Shown: positions 24,546-33,298, counted from the stretch's first letter. The stretch is 43,822 nucleotides of DNA from Bacteroidota bacterium (GCA_029572965.1 JAKPQD010000086.1:1-43822), one strand, 5' to 3'. Made by a program: numbers and translations. Notes: generated by a model not told the origin, from the letters alone.

Positions 24546-26471
24546 ATGGCAAATTGGTTTAAACGCAATAAAGATCCTTTGACACCAGATGAGTGGATGC
24601 AAATTATCGAGAAGTCATCTAAACAGGTTGGGCCTGGGGTATTTTATTCAACAATCATTGTGGTTACATCATTTCTGCCTGTGTTTCTTCTTACGGGTAT
24701 GGAAGGCAAACTATTTCATCCCCTGGCGTGGACGAAAACATTTATTCTGCTGATCGATGCATTTTTAGCAATCACACTTACGCCGGTATTAATATCTCTT
24801 TTTTTGAAGGGAAGATTAAAACCAGAAAGTGCAAATCCAATTACTAAAACACTTGAAAAGATTTACACGCCCATTTTGAAATCATGCCTTCGTTGGAGGA
24901 AGACAACAATCGGTATCAATATAATTGCCTTAATAATTGGTATCGTTATGATGACACGTCTTGGATCTGAATTTATGCCACCATTAGATGAGGGATCACT
25001 TTTATTTATGCCTGTTACTTTGCCCGACGTTTCCAATTCAGAAGCGAAGAGACTGTTACAGGTGCAGGATAAAATCATCAGCACAGTACCTGAAGTATCT
25101 CATGTGTTAGGAAAAGCTGGCAGGGCTAACACCGCAACTGATAACTCCCCTGTAAGTATGATCGAAACCATTATTCTTTTGAAACCAAGAAATGAGTGGC
25201 GCAAGGGAATGACCAAAGACGGAATCATTAATGACCTCAATTCAAAGCTGCAAATTCCAGGTGTTACCAACGGTTGGACCCAACCAATCATTAATCGCAT
25301 CAATATGCTGTCGACCGGCATACGTACTGATGTTGGGTTAAAAGTTTACGGGCAAAATCTCGACAGCATTTATGCTTTTGCACAAATTCTAAAAAAGCAA
25401 CTTGAAGGAATTGATGGTGTTAAAGACTTGTACGTGGAACCTATAACTGGCGGAAAATATATTGACATAACAATTAAACGGGATGAAATTGGCAGGTATG
25501 GTTTAAGTGTGGATGATGTAAATACAGTTGTTGAAAGCGCTCTTGGCGGCATGAAACTCACTACTACCATTGAAGGCCGCCAGCGGTTTTCGGTGAATGC
25601 CAGATATGGACAGGATTTTCGTAATAACCTTCAGCAATTGAAAAGACTCCAGGTACAAACAATGAGCTTTGGCCCAATACCATTACAGGCTGTTGCAGAT
25701 ATACAACTTAGTGATGGACCGCCAATGATCAATTCTGAAAATGCTATGCTGCGTGGCACCGTGTTGTTCAATGTACGGGAAAGGGATTTGGGCAGTACGG
25801 TGCAGGAGGCTCAGCAGAAATTAAATCAAATGGTAACAAAGTTGCCCAAAGGATACTTTCTGGAATGGAGTGGTCAGTGGGAAAACCAGATCCGGGCAAA
25901 CAGAACGTTGACTACAATAATGCCGGTTGTATTTATCATCATCTTCATGGTGCTCTATTTCACCTATCATTCTATCAAAGAATCAATCATAACCATGATT
26001 ACTGTTCCATTTGCACTTATTGGTGGGGTGTTTATGGTGTATTTCTACGGAGTTAATTTATCGGTTGCTGTAGCTGTAGGTTTTATTGCATTATTCGGGA
26101 TGGCCATTGAAACAGCAATGCTCATGACCATCTATTTAAATGAAGCCATGCAAAATATGGTGGCAAAATACGGAAATTCCAAAGACACACTGACACCTGC
26201 AATTATAAGAGAGTTTGTAATTGAGGGTGCTGCTAAAAGGTTAAGGCCAAAATTAATGACGGTGTCAGTTGGTCTTTTTGGATTGATTCCGATCTTATGG
26301 GCGGCGGGCGTTGGCAGCGATATCATGCGCCCAATCACTATCCCGTTAATCGGAGGCACCATCACTTCAACAATATACGTGTTGCTTATTACCCCTGTGG
26401 TTTTTGAAATAGTAAAAGAACGAGAACTTAAACGAAAAGGAAAAATTGATTTAATCGATGTTAAAGAATAA
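24546..26471 (+). CDS. cusA: CusA/CzcA-type RND efflux pump, C-terminal part
   Basis: 641 residues cover the rest of the RND transporter. PLTPDEWMQIIEKSSKQVGPGVFYSTIIVVTSFLPVFLLTGMEGKLFHPLAWTKTF is the usual continuation, followed by segment 6, the second porter loop (SEFMPPLDEGSLLFMPVTLPDVSN), and membrane segments up to GSDIMRPITIPLIGGTITSTIYVLLITPVVFEIV. The first ATG of this frame is 1 base after the upstream stop (TAA-A-ATG), so reinitiation is possible. The upstream in-frame DNA is open back to about 24510. A split RND pump with two subunits covering the membrane domain is not usual, so the pair most likely represents one gene with a frame disruption. The substrate is probably Cu(I)/Ag(I) by context. 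Confidence 0.88.
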   Translation: MANWFKRNKDPLTPDEWMQIIEKSSKQVGPGVFYSTIIVVTSFLPVFLLTGMEGKLFHPLAWTKTFILLIDAFLAITLTPVLISLFLKGRLKPESANPITKTLEKIYTPILKSCLRWRKTTIGINIIALIIGIVMMTRLGSEFMPPLDEGSLLFMPVTLPDVSNSEAKRLLQVQDKIISTVPEVSHVLGKAGRANTATDNSPVSMIETIILLKPRNEWRKGMTKDGIINDLNSKLQIPGVTNGWTQPIINRINMLSTGIRTDVGLKVYGQNLDSIYAFAQILKKQLEGIDGVKDLYVEPITGGKYIDITIKRDEIGRYGLSVDDVNTVVESALGGMKLTTTIEGRQRFSVNARYGQDFRNNLQQLKRLQVQTMSFGPIPLQAVADIQLSDGPPMINSENAMLRGTVLFNVRERDLGSTVQEAQQKLNQMVTKLPKGYFLEWSGQWENQIRANRTLTTIMPVVFIIIFMVLYFTYHSIKESIITMITVPFALIGGVFMVYFYGVNLSVAVAVGFIALFGMAIETAMLMTIYLNEAMQNMVAKYGNSKDTLTPAIIREFVIEGAAKRLRPKLMTVSVGLFGLIPILWAAGVGSDIMRPITIPLIGGTITSTIYVLLITPVVFEIVKERELKRKGKIDLIDVKE

Positions 26472-27714
26472 ACTATTTACTACGCTGATGATTTTTGCGT
26501 TCGCAGTTGAAAGCAAAGCGCAAACTTTAAGCATTAACGCTATTATTGATAGCATCAATGGCTCTCATCCGGTTGTCAAAATGTACGACAACGAAATACG
26601 CTCTATGGATGAAGCTGCCAAAGGAGCTAAAAGCTGGATGCCGCCTGAATTCACAACCGGGTTGTGGATGGTTCCCTACAATATTGGTCTATGGAAAAAA
26701 GGTGATATGGGCGAAACGGGTATGGGACAGTATATGATTGGCGGGCAGCAAATGCTTCCTAATAAAAAAAAGCAGCAGGCTGACGCTTCTTATATGGAGG
26801 CAATGTCATCGGTTGAGAAAGAAAAGAAGAATGCCTCGCTTAATGACTTAATCAGTGACGCTAAACAATACTATTACGAATGGCTTATACTCAAGAAAAA
26901 ACTTTCCATTCTTGATCAGAATGAAAAGTTACTGGATTTCATGATTAAGAATGCGGAAATAAGATACAAAAACGGTCTTGAAAAGATCAGTGCATATTAC
27001 AAGGCAAAAGCAGCACTGGGTAACGTGCAAAATATGCGGCTGATGTTTGAAAGTGATATCAATGAAAAACGCATCAGAATAAATACATTAATGGGAAGAA
27101 ATGCCATGACTCCTTTTGAAATTGATACTGTTTACAAGGTGAAGGACTACACAACATTAGTATTTGACACTACGCTTTTTTATAGTAACCGAAGTGACTT
27201 AAAGGCAATTGACAAAGACATCAATATTACCTGGTTAAAACAAGAAACGGAACGGCAAAGCCTGAAACCTCAATTTGGAATTCGTTATGAACACATGTTT
27301 GGCTTCGGCGGATTGCCAATGCAATATTCATTAATGGGCATGATGAAATTACCGTTAACCAAATGGTCTTCAAAAATGAACAAAGCCAATATTGAAAGCC
27401 TGAAATGGAAGGCTAATGCAATGCAATCTCAAAAAGAAATGATGGTAAATGAATACAGCGGTATGGCCTATAGTATGCGGAATGAGCTTGGATTAAAGAA
27501 AAAACAGTTGACGCTGTATGATGATAACATAATTCCAGCATTAAGAAATAATTATAAATCTATGCAGCTCGGTTACGAACAAAATACAGAGGAACTGTTC
27601 ATGCTTTATGATGCATGGGAAACACTTTATATGGCTCAGTTGGAATATACCGAATTGTTAAACCAGGTGCTTAAAATACAGGTTGCTATAGACCGTTTAA
27701 TTGAGTCAAAATGA
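26458..27714 (+). CDS. TolC-family outer-membrane efflux protein (CusC-like)
   Basis: 418 residues with a signal peptide (FTTLMIFAFAVESKAQ). The body is long alpha-helical with the internal duplication typical of TolC-like channels. Examples are the coiled region MEAMSSVEKEKKNASLNDLISDAKQYYYEWLILKKKLSILDQNEKLLDFMIKNAEIRYKNGLEKI and its C-terminal counterpart ALRNNYKSMQLGYEQNTEELFMLYDAWETLYMAQLEYTELLNQVLKIQ. It forms the outer-membrane exit of the tripartite pump. The gene overlaps the end of cusA by 14 bases and the next gene by 4, which indicates tight coupling. Methionine residues are numerous (MGMMKLP, MGETGMGQ), which fits a copper or silver route. Confidence 0.88.
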   Translation: MLKNKLFTTLMIFAFAVESKAQTLSINAIIDSINGSHPVVKMYDNEIRSMDEAAKGAKSWMPPEFTTGLWMVPYNIGLWKKGDMGETGMGQYMIGGQQMLPNKKKQQADASYMEAMSSVEKEKKNASLNDLISDAKQYYYEWLILKKKLSILDQNEKLLDFMIKNAEIRYKNGLEKISAYYKAKAALGNVQNMRLMFESDINEKRIRINTLMGRNAMTPFEIDTVYKVKDYTTLVFDTTLFYSNRSDLKAIDKDINITWLKQETERQSLKPQFGIRYEHMFGFGGLPMQYSLMGMMKLPLTKWSSKMNKANIESLKWKANAMQSQKEMMVNEYSGMAYSMRNELGLKKKQLTLYDDNIIPALRNNYKSMQLGYEQNTEELFMLYDAWETLYMAQLEYTELLNQVLKIQVAIDRLIESK

Positions 27715-28967
27715 AAAAGACAATCATTATAGCCTTCCAGGTTCTTGCAATTACTTTAGTGGGCTGTCAAAATACGAATGAACAGGATAGTAATCATTTG
27801 CAACATACATCCGAAACTGCTCAAACAATGTATACCTGCTCAATGCATCCTGAAGTAATGAAAGATAAGCCGGGCAATTGCCCAATTTGCGGAATGACAT
27901 TGGTGAAAAAAGAAATGAGCAATAAAAGGTTAAACGGAGTAGAATTGGAATCATTGCTGAAGCCAACCAATGAATTTGTAATCTCCAAAATTCCCGTGAC
28001 AACTATTCAAAAAAGAGAAGAGCAAATTGAAATTGAAGCATTAGGTAACATTGCATATGATACAAGGGAAGTGGGCAGCATTTCATCAAGAGTAGCAGGA
28101 AGGATTGAAAAATTGTATGTAAGGTTTCGTTATCAAAAAATCACTAATGGACAGCGCATACTCGACATTTACAGCCCTGAATTAATGACTGCCCAACAAA
28201 ATCTTCTATTTCTCCTAAAAAATGATCCAAACAATATAGCTTTCATCCAGGCGGCGAAAGAGAGGCTACTACTAATTGGTATGAGCAGCCAGCAATTACA
28301 ACAAGTAATTAAAAATGGCCAGCCGTCACTAACGATAGCGGTTTACAGTAATTATAGCGGGCATATTCACGAGTCTGCAAATGTTGGCAAAATGAATGCG
28401 GAAACAAGGGAAATGAAGGATATATCGCTGATCACGGAAGAACTCTCTCTAAAGGAGGGTATGTATGTGCAGAAGGGGCAATCCATTTTTACTGTATATA
28501 ATCCAAACCATTCATGGGTTGTGCTGGATATCTACGGAGAAAACCAGGCTCTGATAAAAAAAGGGAATCCTGTAAATATTACACCAGAGACAGCACCCGA
28601 AAAGATCTTTAGGGCGTCAATTGATTTCATAGAACCTTTCTATCGAAAAGAAAACAAGACATTAACGGCGAGGGTTTATTTCGATAACAGTACGCTTAAA
28701 ATTCCAATAGGCAGCCAGGTTAAAGCAACTATATTCGGGAATTCCAGGGATGCAGATTGGTTACCCAAAGATGCCGTGGTTTCGCTGGGTTTGGATAAAG
28801 TAGTTTTTAAAAAGTCCGATGGAGGATTTAAGGCACATAAAATAGCTACCGGAATTATTTATCAGAATAATATTCAGGTATTAAGCGGTATAAGTGCAAC
28901 GGACTCAGTAGCACTTAATGCACAGTATTTAATGGACAGTGAGAGTTTTATCAAAATAAAAAACTAG
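27711..28967 (+). CDS. cusB: RND efflux adaptor lipoprotein with N-terminal HMBD (CusB-like, copy 1)
   Basis: 418 residues: a lipoprotein signal (LAITLVGCQ), an HMBD domain (YTCSMHPEVMKDKPGNCPICGMTLV, residues about 42-66), then the adaptor: EIEALGNIAYDTREVGSISSRVAGRIEKLYVR, a short helical hairpin, and the barrel/membrane-proximal region DWLPKDAVVSLGLDKVVFKKSDGGFKAHKI. Adaptors of this class bridge the RND pump and the outer-membrane channel and hand over metal. The order pump-channel-adaptor with 4-base overlap makes the assignment firm. A second adaptor gene follows 2 bases after this one. Confidence 0.88.
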   Translation: MKKTIIIAFQVLAITLVGCQNTNEQDSNHLQHTSETAQTMYTCSMHPEVMKDKPGNCPICGMTLVKKEMSNKRLNGVELESLLKPTNEFVISKIPVTTIQKREEQIEIEALGNIAYDTREVGSISSRVAGRIEKLYVRFRYQKITNGQRILDIYSPELMTAQQNLLFLLKNDPNNIAFIQAAKERLLLIGMSSQQLQQVIKNGQPSLTIAVYSNYSGHIHESANVGKMNAETREMKDISLITEELSLKEGMYVQKGQSIFTVYNPNHSWVVLDIYGENQALIKKGNPVNITPETAPEKIFRASIDFIEPFYRKENKTLTARVYFDNSTLKIPIGSQVKATIFGNSRDADWLPKDAVVSLGLDKVVFKKSDGGFKAHKIATGIIYQNNIQVLSGISATDSVALNAQYLMDSESFIKIKN

Positions 28968-28969
28968 TT

Positions 28970-30166
28970 ATGCGGTATGTTCTCCTTATAGCGATCAGCT
29001 TCGCAGTTTTAGCTTCGTGCAAAAGTAAAAAGGCACCTCTTAAAGAAGCAAGTACTTACTACACCTGTTCGATGGACCCACAGGTAATTGAAAATAAGCC
29101 AGGCAAATGCCCTATTTGCCACATGCAACTTACGGAAGTGAAAATAAATGAGGCTGCTGATAAAGATGAGTTGCTTTTGAGTGAGCAACAAATTGAGCTG
29201 GGTAACGTAAAAACGGACACAATAAGAACTGGATCAATTGGTGACCAATTGATATTGACAGGCACGTTGAATTTCGATCAAATGAAATCATCTTCCGTCA
29301 GTTCAAGAGTGATGGGCCGGGTAGAAAGATTGTATTTTAAGAATTCAGGTGACTATGTGAAGAAAGGCGCCGCACTTTACGATCTGTACAGCGAAGAGCT
29401 TAATAATGCAAAACAGGAATACCTTCTGGTATTGGAAAAGAAGAAAACATTTTCAAACGAGACCACCATAGATTTCGACCAGCTTCTGCATGCCGCAAAA
29501 AATAAATTACTGTTATGGGGTTTGTCTGATGAACAGATACAATCTTTGGAAAAAGATAAATCGTTTAATTCAATCACAACTTTTTTCAGCACCTCATCAG
29601 GATACATTACACAGTTAGATATTCGTGAAGGTGATTATGTAATGGAAGGCGGCACTATAATTAAGTTGGCCGATTTGTCCAGCCTTTGGGCGGAAGCCCA
29701 GGTATATACATCGCAGTTAGCTGACATTGATAATAGAAGTCTTGCAACGGTGCAGCTACCTGATTTTAACGGAAAGGAAATTAAAGGCAGGATTGAATTT
29801 GTAAACCCTGAAATCAATCCAGATACAAGAATCAATCTTATTCGTGTTTCTATTGCAAATCCCGGTAATCAGTTAAAGCCAGGGATGCCTGCTTATGTTG
29901 TGATCAAAAGTCCGCAGAAGAAAACGCTTACATTGCCGATTGATGCGGTATTAAGAGATGGAAAGGGTGCCACTGTTTGGGTAAGATCAGCCAATGGTTC
30001 CTTTAAAAGCAGGATGGTAGAATTGGGTTTGGAAAGTGACAACAGGATTGAAATAATATCTGGCTTATCAGCAGGTGATGTGGTAGTTATTTCTGGTGCT
30101 TACCTAATTCAAAGTGAATACATTTTTAAAAAGGGTGCAAACCCAATGGAAGGAATGAAAATGTAA
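28970..30166 (+). CDS. RND efflux adaptor lipoprotein with HMBD-like N-terminus (CusB-like, copy 2)
   Basis: 398 residues: a lipoprotein signal (FAVLASCKS), an HMBD-like domain (YTCSMDPQVIENKPGKCPICHMQL), then an adaptor fold (SSVSSRVMGRVERLYFKNSGDYVKKGAALYDLYSEELNNAKQEY ... GYITQLDIREGDYVMEGGTIIKLADLSSLWAEAQVY ... LTLPIDAVLRDGKGATVWV). The HMBD differs from the usual pattern: CSMD instead of CPMH and CPICHM instead of CPICGM. The gene lies 2 bases after the first adaptor. Two adaptor genes in one locus may form mixed hexamers. The family call is firm; the division of labour with copy 1 is unknown. Confidence 0.85.
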   Translation: MRYVLLIAISFAVLASCKSKKAPLKEASTYYTCSMDPQVIENKPGKCPICHMQLTEVKINEAADKDELLLSEQQIELGNVKTDTIRTGSIGDQLILTGTLNFDQMKSSSVSSRVMGRVERLYFKNSGDYVKKGAALYDLYSEELNNAKQEYLLVLEKKKTFSNETTIDFDQLLHAAKNKLLLWGLSDEQIQSLEKDKSFNSITTFFSTSSGYITQLDIREGDYVMEGGTIIKLADLSSLWAEAQVYTSQLADIDNRSLATVQLPDFNGKEIKGRIEFVNPEINPDTRINLIRVSIANPGNQLKPGMPAYVVIKSPQKKTLTLPIDAVLRDGKGATVWVRSANGSFKSRMVELGLESDNRIEIISGLSAGDVVVISGAYLIQSEYIFKKGANPMEGMKM

Positions 30167-30226
30167 TTGTCACTTTTTTATTAATAGAAAAATTCTACCA
30201 ATTGTAATTTAATATTTTAGCAATGT

Positions 30227-31474
30227 ATGACGAATAATATAGTCCAGCTAATTGGCCAATACAAAGACGACAAACAATCCGTTTATAACACCTGGTTCAT
30301 AAATAACGAAGAACGCTTAAAAGCCTTTCGATCTATTCGCCGTGGCGTAATGCAAGTTGTTGACGATATAAAATCCAAAAGGTTCCCCAATGATTTTAAG
30401 GGGTCATCGCTTGAATTTGTGCTAACCTGCATAACGGAACAAAAGCAGGTGTTTGAAGGTGCGTCTCATCCTTTTTACTGGAAACCGAAATTACGTATCC
30501 CCGACATTTATGAAAATGAAGCCAACAAACAGGCCTTTGGGCAATTTTTAGAAAATTGTTTAAACGCAAAAAATGAAGAACAACTAATCAAAGAGATTAT
30601 TAAACTCGATGGTTTAAAGATCAAAGGTCTTGGCCCTGCTGTGGCAAGCATTCTATATTTCCTGCATCCAACGATTACTCCTCCTTTTAATACCGCTATC
30701 ATTAACGGGTTCAATTTTTTATTTAAGGACAAAAAGAAACTGGGAAGCTGGAGTGAATATTTAAAGCTTAGAGAAGTAATGATTGATACCAATAACCAGC
30801 AGCGCTCACAGTTATCATCTGACTTGGGTGCCATTGCAGGTTTATTGTTTGAAATAGGAACACAAAAGTTGGTTTTAGGCAGCGACGTTTACCTGTCAGA
30901 ACCGGAGCGAAAAAAACTGGAAAAATTAATTGAGAAACGTCAGGAAGGAGTTCAGCAGGAAAAGGAAGAAGAAAACCTGCACACAGAAATGCAATACCAT
31001 TTATTGAAAATTGGAAATGCTTTGGGTTACGATGTTATTGCCGCTTCCAACGACAGGTCAAGGTCTCATAGTGGCAATAGCTTTTCATTTATAAGCCTAC
31101 AGAAATTCCCTGAAATCAACCTTGATACCGAGACATTAAATACCGTAAAGCTAATCGATGTATTGTGGTTTCAAAAGGGAACGAACAACGTGATTGCCGC
31201 TTTTGAGGTGGAAAAAAGTACAAGTATCTATTCGGGCATTTTAAGGCTAACAGACTTAAGCTATAGCATTGCCGATGGTGATGAAGTTTTCTACCTGATA
31301 GTGCCCGATAAAAGAGAAAAAGATGTGTGCCTTCAATTATGCCGTCCTGCGATAAAACAAAATAATGTCGCCATCAGGTATATTCTTTTTTCGGAACTCC
31401 GTAGCAACTGCGACGCCTTGTGCCGGTTTGGAGACAGTCATCATATTATGGAAAAAATCGCCAAATCCGTGTAG
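30227..31474 (+). CDS. PD-(D/E)XK nuclease-like protein with HhH-like region (415 aa)
   Basis: 415 residues. The N-terminal half is helical, with a helix-hairpin-helix-like piece LDGLKIKGLGPAVASILYFLHP that could contact DNA. A charged linker (residues about 225-245) joins a C-terminal domain with the motif KLIDVLWFQKGTNNVIAAFEVEKSTSIYSGILRLTDL. D311, E327, E329 and K330 are in the order of a restriction-like active site. Similar EVEKSTSIYSG proteins are annotated as restriction-like nucleases, from memory. No methyltransferase is nearby. The gene sits alone between two copper gene clusters and has no metal-related motif, so it is likely a defence insertion into the island. A 130-base spacer follows. 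Confidence 0.6.
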   Translation: MTNNIVQLIGQYKDDKQSVYNTWFINNEERLKAFRSIRRGVMQVVDDIKSKRFPNDFKGSSLEFVLTCITEQKQVFEGASHPFYWKPKLRIPDIYENEANKQAFGQFLENCLNAKNEEQLIKEIIKLDGLKIKGLGPAVASILYFLHPTITPPFNTAIINGFNFLFKDKKKLGSWSEYLKLREVMIDTNNQQRSQLSSDLGAIAGLLFEIGTQKLVLGSDVYLSEPERKKLEKLIEKRQEGVQQEKEEENLHTEMQYHLLKIGNALGYDVIAASNDRSRSHSGNSFSFISLQKFPEINLDTETLNTVKLIDVLWFQKGTNNVIAAFEVEKSTSIYSGILRLTDLSYSIADGDEVFYLIVPDKREKDVCLQLCRPAIKQNNVAIRYILFSELRSNCDALCRFGDSHHIMEKIAKSV

Positions 31475-31551
31475 AAAGCCATAATTTCTAACCGTTTAAA
31501 TACAAAAAAGAACCAGAATTGTGTAAGGAACCGGCACACTTCCTGCTTACC

Positions 31552-31564
31552 TTTACAGTGTAAA
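31552..31564. promoter_or_regulatory. Palindrome TTTACAGTGTAAA (possible operator)
   Basis: A perfect 6-base inverted repeat with a 1-base centre lies 24 bases upstream of a -7 element and 40 bases before the gene at 31605. The TACA...TGTA core resembles CopY/BlaI-type boxes, which normally have a 2-base spacer; no such regulator is encoded in the window. Confidence 0.3.
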
Positions 31565-31588
31565 ACACGACATGAGACGAAAACTTCA

Positions 31589-31596
31589 TAAATTTG
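31589..31596 (+). promoter_or_regulatory. Bacteroidota-type -7 element TAAATTTG with a very short leader
   Basis: TAAATTTG matches TAnnTTTG exactly and is only 8 bases upstream of the start codon at 31605. If used, the transcript would be nearly leaderless. No TTG -33 box is evident at the usual distance. Confidence 0.35.
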
Positions 31597-31604
31597 GGTA
31601 ACAG

Positions 31605-32069
31605 ATGAAGCAAAACAGATCCATACAAATTAAAGCTGCCTTTTTGCTGCTGGTATTTGCCTTTAATATAGTCGTTGGCTTTGCCTGCGGTTTAGGGGTT
31701 AATATGGGTTTTAATTCGCATGAACAGGAAAACAAAAAGGGTGTTTCAAAAATTCATGAACATGCAGATGGAAAAAAGCATGTACACGGAGCTGAAACCG
31801 GAAAGCACAAACATGCTGACAAAAAGCATCACGATGAAGAAGGTGGTTGCTGCACAGACGGAGTTGTGAAACTGGCCCAAACCGAAAAAGCCATCCCCGC
31901 TGCCACCACTATTACAAATCCTGTTGTTGCTACCGCCTTTATTGCAACTTTTTATTACACAGACATATTTTACAAGTCACAGGTTGTTGAACCCATAAAA
32001 TATTTTGTACGGGGGCACCATCCTCCCATCCCCGACATTCGCATAGCCATTCAGAGTTTCCAGATATGA
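31605..32069 (+). CDS. Histidine-rich HYC_CC_PP-like exported protein (154 aa)
   Basis: 154 residues with a hydrophobic signal (AAFLLLVFAFNIVVGFACG), a histidine- and lysine-rich linker (HEHADGKKHVHGAETGKHKHADKKHH), then GGCCTD (CC landmark), and the C-terminal block HHPPIPDIRIAIQSFQI. The PP and the IRIAIQSFQI end are typical of small Bacteroidota proteins near metal genes. It resembles the protein at 21817-22209 in layout but not in sequence. Histidines suggest binding of Cu(II), Zn or Ni in the periplasm; no specific metal can be fixed. It begins a new unit after the nuclease gene and may be driven by the -7 element just upstream. Confidence 0.65.
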   Translation: MKQNRSIQIKAAFLLLVFAFNIVVGFACGLGVNMGFNSHEQENKKGVSKIHEHADGKKHVHGAETGKHKHADKKHHDEEGGCCTDGVVKLAQTEKAIPAATTITNPVVATAFIATFYYTDIFYKSQVVEPIKYFVRGHHPPIPDIRIAIQSFQI

Positions 32070-32092
32070 TTTAATGTATAAGATTAAATGAT

Positions 32093-32109
32093 GCATGGCT
32101 TTGCCGTGC
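32093..32109 (+). terminator. Stem-loop with T-rich tail after the histidine-rich gene
   Basis: GCATGG-CTTTG-CCGTGC (one G-T pair) is followed by a T-rich stretch (TAATTATTTTATTTA). It lies 24 bases after the stop codon and is consistent with a weak intrinsic terminator. Confidence 0.45.
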
Positions 32110-32146
32110 CTGTAATTATTTTATTTATACATTAATTCAATTTAAA

Positions 32147-32620
32147 ATGAAACGCATACTTTTTTTAGTTGCAATTATTGCAACCGCATTTGTGCAACAA
32201 AGCTTTGCACAAGACAACACGAAAGTCACATCCCCGCAGCTATTAACCGCTTACTACCAGTTAAAGGACAATTTGGTAAAGAGCAACCCAGCAGCCACGG
32301 CAGCAAGTGCAAATGTGCTTGTGCAGTCAATTAACGATGCTGATAAGGAAATCCTGAAAGATGATGTCAGGATAAGCCTGTTAAAAGATGCCAGTGCAAT
32401 TGCTCAAACCGGCGACATTAAAATTCAGCGTGAAAAATTTTCCACTTTATCAAACAACATGTTTGAGCTGGCAAAATCGGTAAAACTATCAACTGAACCT
32501 GTTTACCAGCAGTACTGCCCAATGAAAAAAGCGTCATGGCTAAGCACCGATAAGGCAATTAAAAACCCTTATTATGGCAGTGCTATGCTTACCTGTGGCA
32601 GTGTAAAAACTACATTATAA
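32147..32620 (+). CDS. DUF3347 exported protein (157 aa)
   Basis: 157 residues with a signal peptide (LFLVAIIATAFVQQSFAQ). A helical domain (LLTAYYQLKDNLVKSNPAATAASANVLVQSI ... QREKFSTLSNNMFELAKSVKL) is followed by the conserved end QQYCPMKKASWLSTDKAIKNPYYGSAMLTCGSV. The CPM and TCG cysteines are typical of DUF3347, a family often linked to copper efflux genes and CusB-type adaptors in Bacteroidota. It probably binds copper in the periplasm. A paralogue with lipoprotein signal follows. Confidence 0.87.
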   Translation: MKRILFLVAIIATAFVQQSFAQDNTKVTSPQLLTAYYQLKDNLVKSNPAATAASANVLVQSINDADKEILKDDVRISLLKDASAIAQTGDIKIQREKFSTLSNNMFELAKSVKLSTEPVYQQYCPMKKASWLSTDKAIKNPYYGSAMLTCGSVKTTL

Positions 32621-32636
32621 TCTTTTCACCGGACTG

Positions 32637-32661
32637 TACCCTTTCAGAACATGAAAGGGTA
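32637..32661. other. Stem-loop between the two DUF3347 genes
   Basis: TACCCTTTC and GAAAGGGTA form a perfect 9-bp stem with a 7-base loop. There is no T-run behind it, so it is more likely an mRNA processing, stability or attenuation element than a terminator. It is located 16 bases after the first DUF3347 stop. Confidence 0.5.
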
Positions 32662-32687
32662 ACGGCATGATTTTAAAATTAAAGAAA

Positions 32688-33296
32688 ATGAAAAATTTAA
32701 TCATCGGCGTTGCGATAACCGCAGCTATTTTAACAGCTTGTAACAATGCAGATAATAATAAAGCAGATGTTAAACAAACAGATACTTCCGCTGCAAAAAT
32801 TTCAAAAGCCACACCAGACACAGTTCCTGCTTCTACAATTGCCGGAACAACTGCTTCAACAATTCCTGCAAAAGAAATACTGGCAGGTTATATCCAAATG
32901 AAAAACGCACTGGCTAAAGACAATGGCAAAGATGCAGCAGCAGCAGGTGCTTCAATGGTTGCCACGTTGGCAAAGGTCGATATGAAAAGTTTATCGGACG
33001 TACAAATGAAAAGCTATATGGATATTGCTGACGACATGAAAGAACACGCAGAGCACATTGGCGCAAACGCCGGAAAGATAGTACACCAAAGAGAACATTT
33101 CATCATGCTTAGCAAAGACATAGCTGACCTTGTAAAAAACTTTGGCAATGGCGGACAAACATTGTATAAGGATTTTTGCCCAATGGCAAATGAGGGCAAG
33201 GGCGCAATATGGATCAGTGAAGTAAAAGAAATTAAGAACCCTTATTTGGGGAGCAAAATGCCTGATTGCGGCTCTGTAAAAGAAACCATTAAATAA
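32688..33296 (+). CDS. DUF3347 lipoprotein (202 aa)
   Basis: About 202 residues from MKNLIIGVAITAAILTACNN, with a lipoprotein cysteine at TACNN. A threonine/alanine/serine-rich linker precedes the DUF3347 domain (ILAGYIQMKNALAKDNGKDAAAAGASMV ... QREHFIMLSKDIADLVK ... KDFCPMANEGKGAIWISEVKEIKNPYLGSKMPDCGSVKETI). The CPM, W-S and CGSV landmarks match the preceding gene. A frame start at 32667 would add seven residues that spoil the signal peptide, so the internal ATG is preferred. Anchored and free versions side by side suggest metal hand-over in the periplasm. Confidence 0.85.
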   Translation: MKNLIIGVAITAAILTACNNADNNKADVKQTDTSAAKISKATPDTVPASTIAGTTASTIPAKEILAGYIQMKNALAKDNGKDAAAAGASMVATLAKVDMKSLSDVQMKSYMDIADDMKEHAEHIGANAGKIVHQREHFIMLSKDIADLVKNFGNGGQTLYKDFCPMANEGKGAIWISEVKEIKNPYLGSKMPDCGSVKETIK

Positions 33297-33298
33297 AC

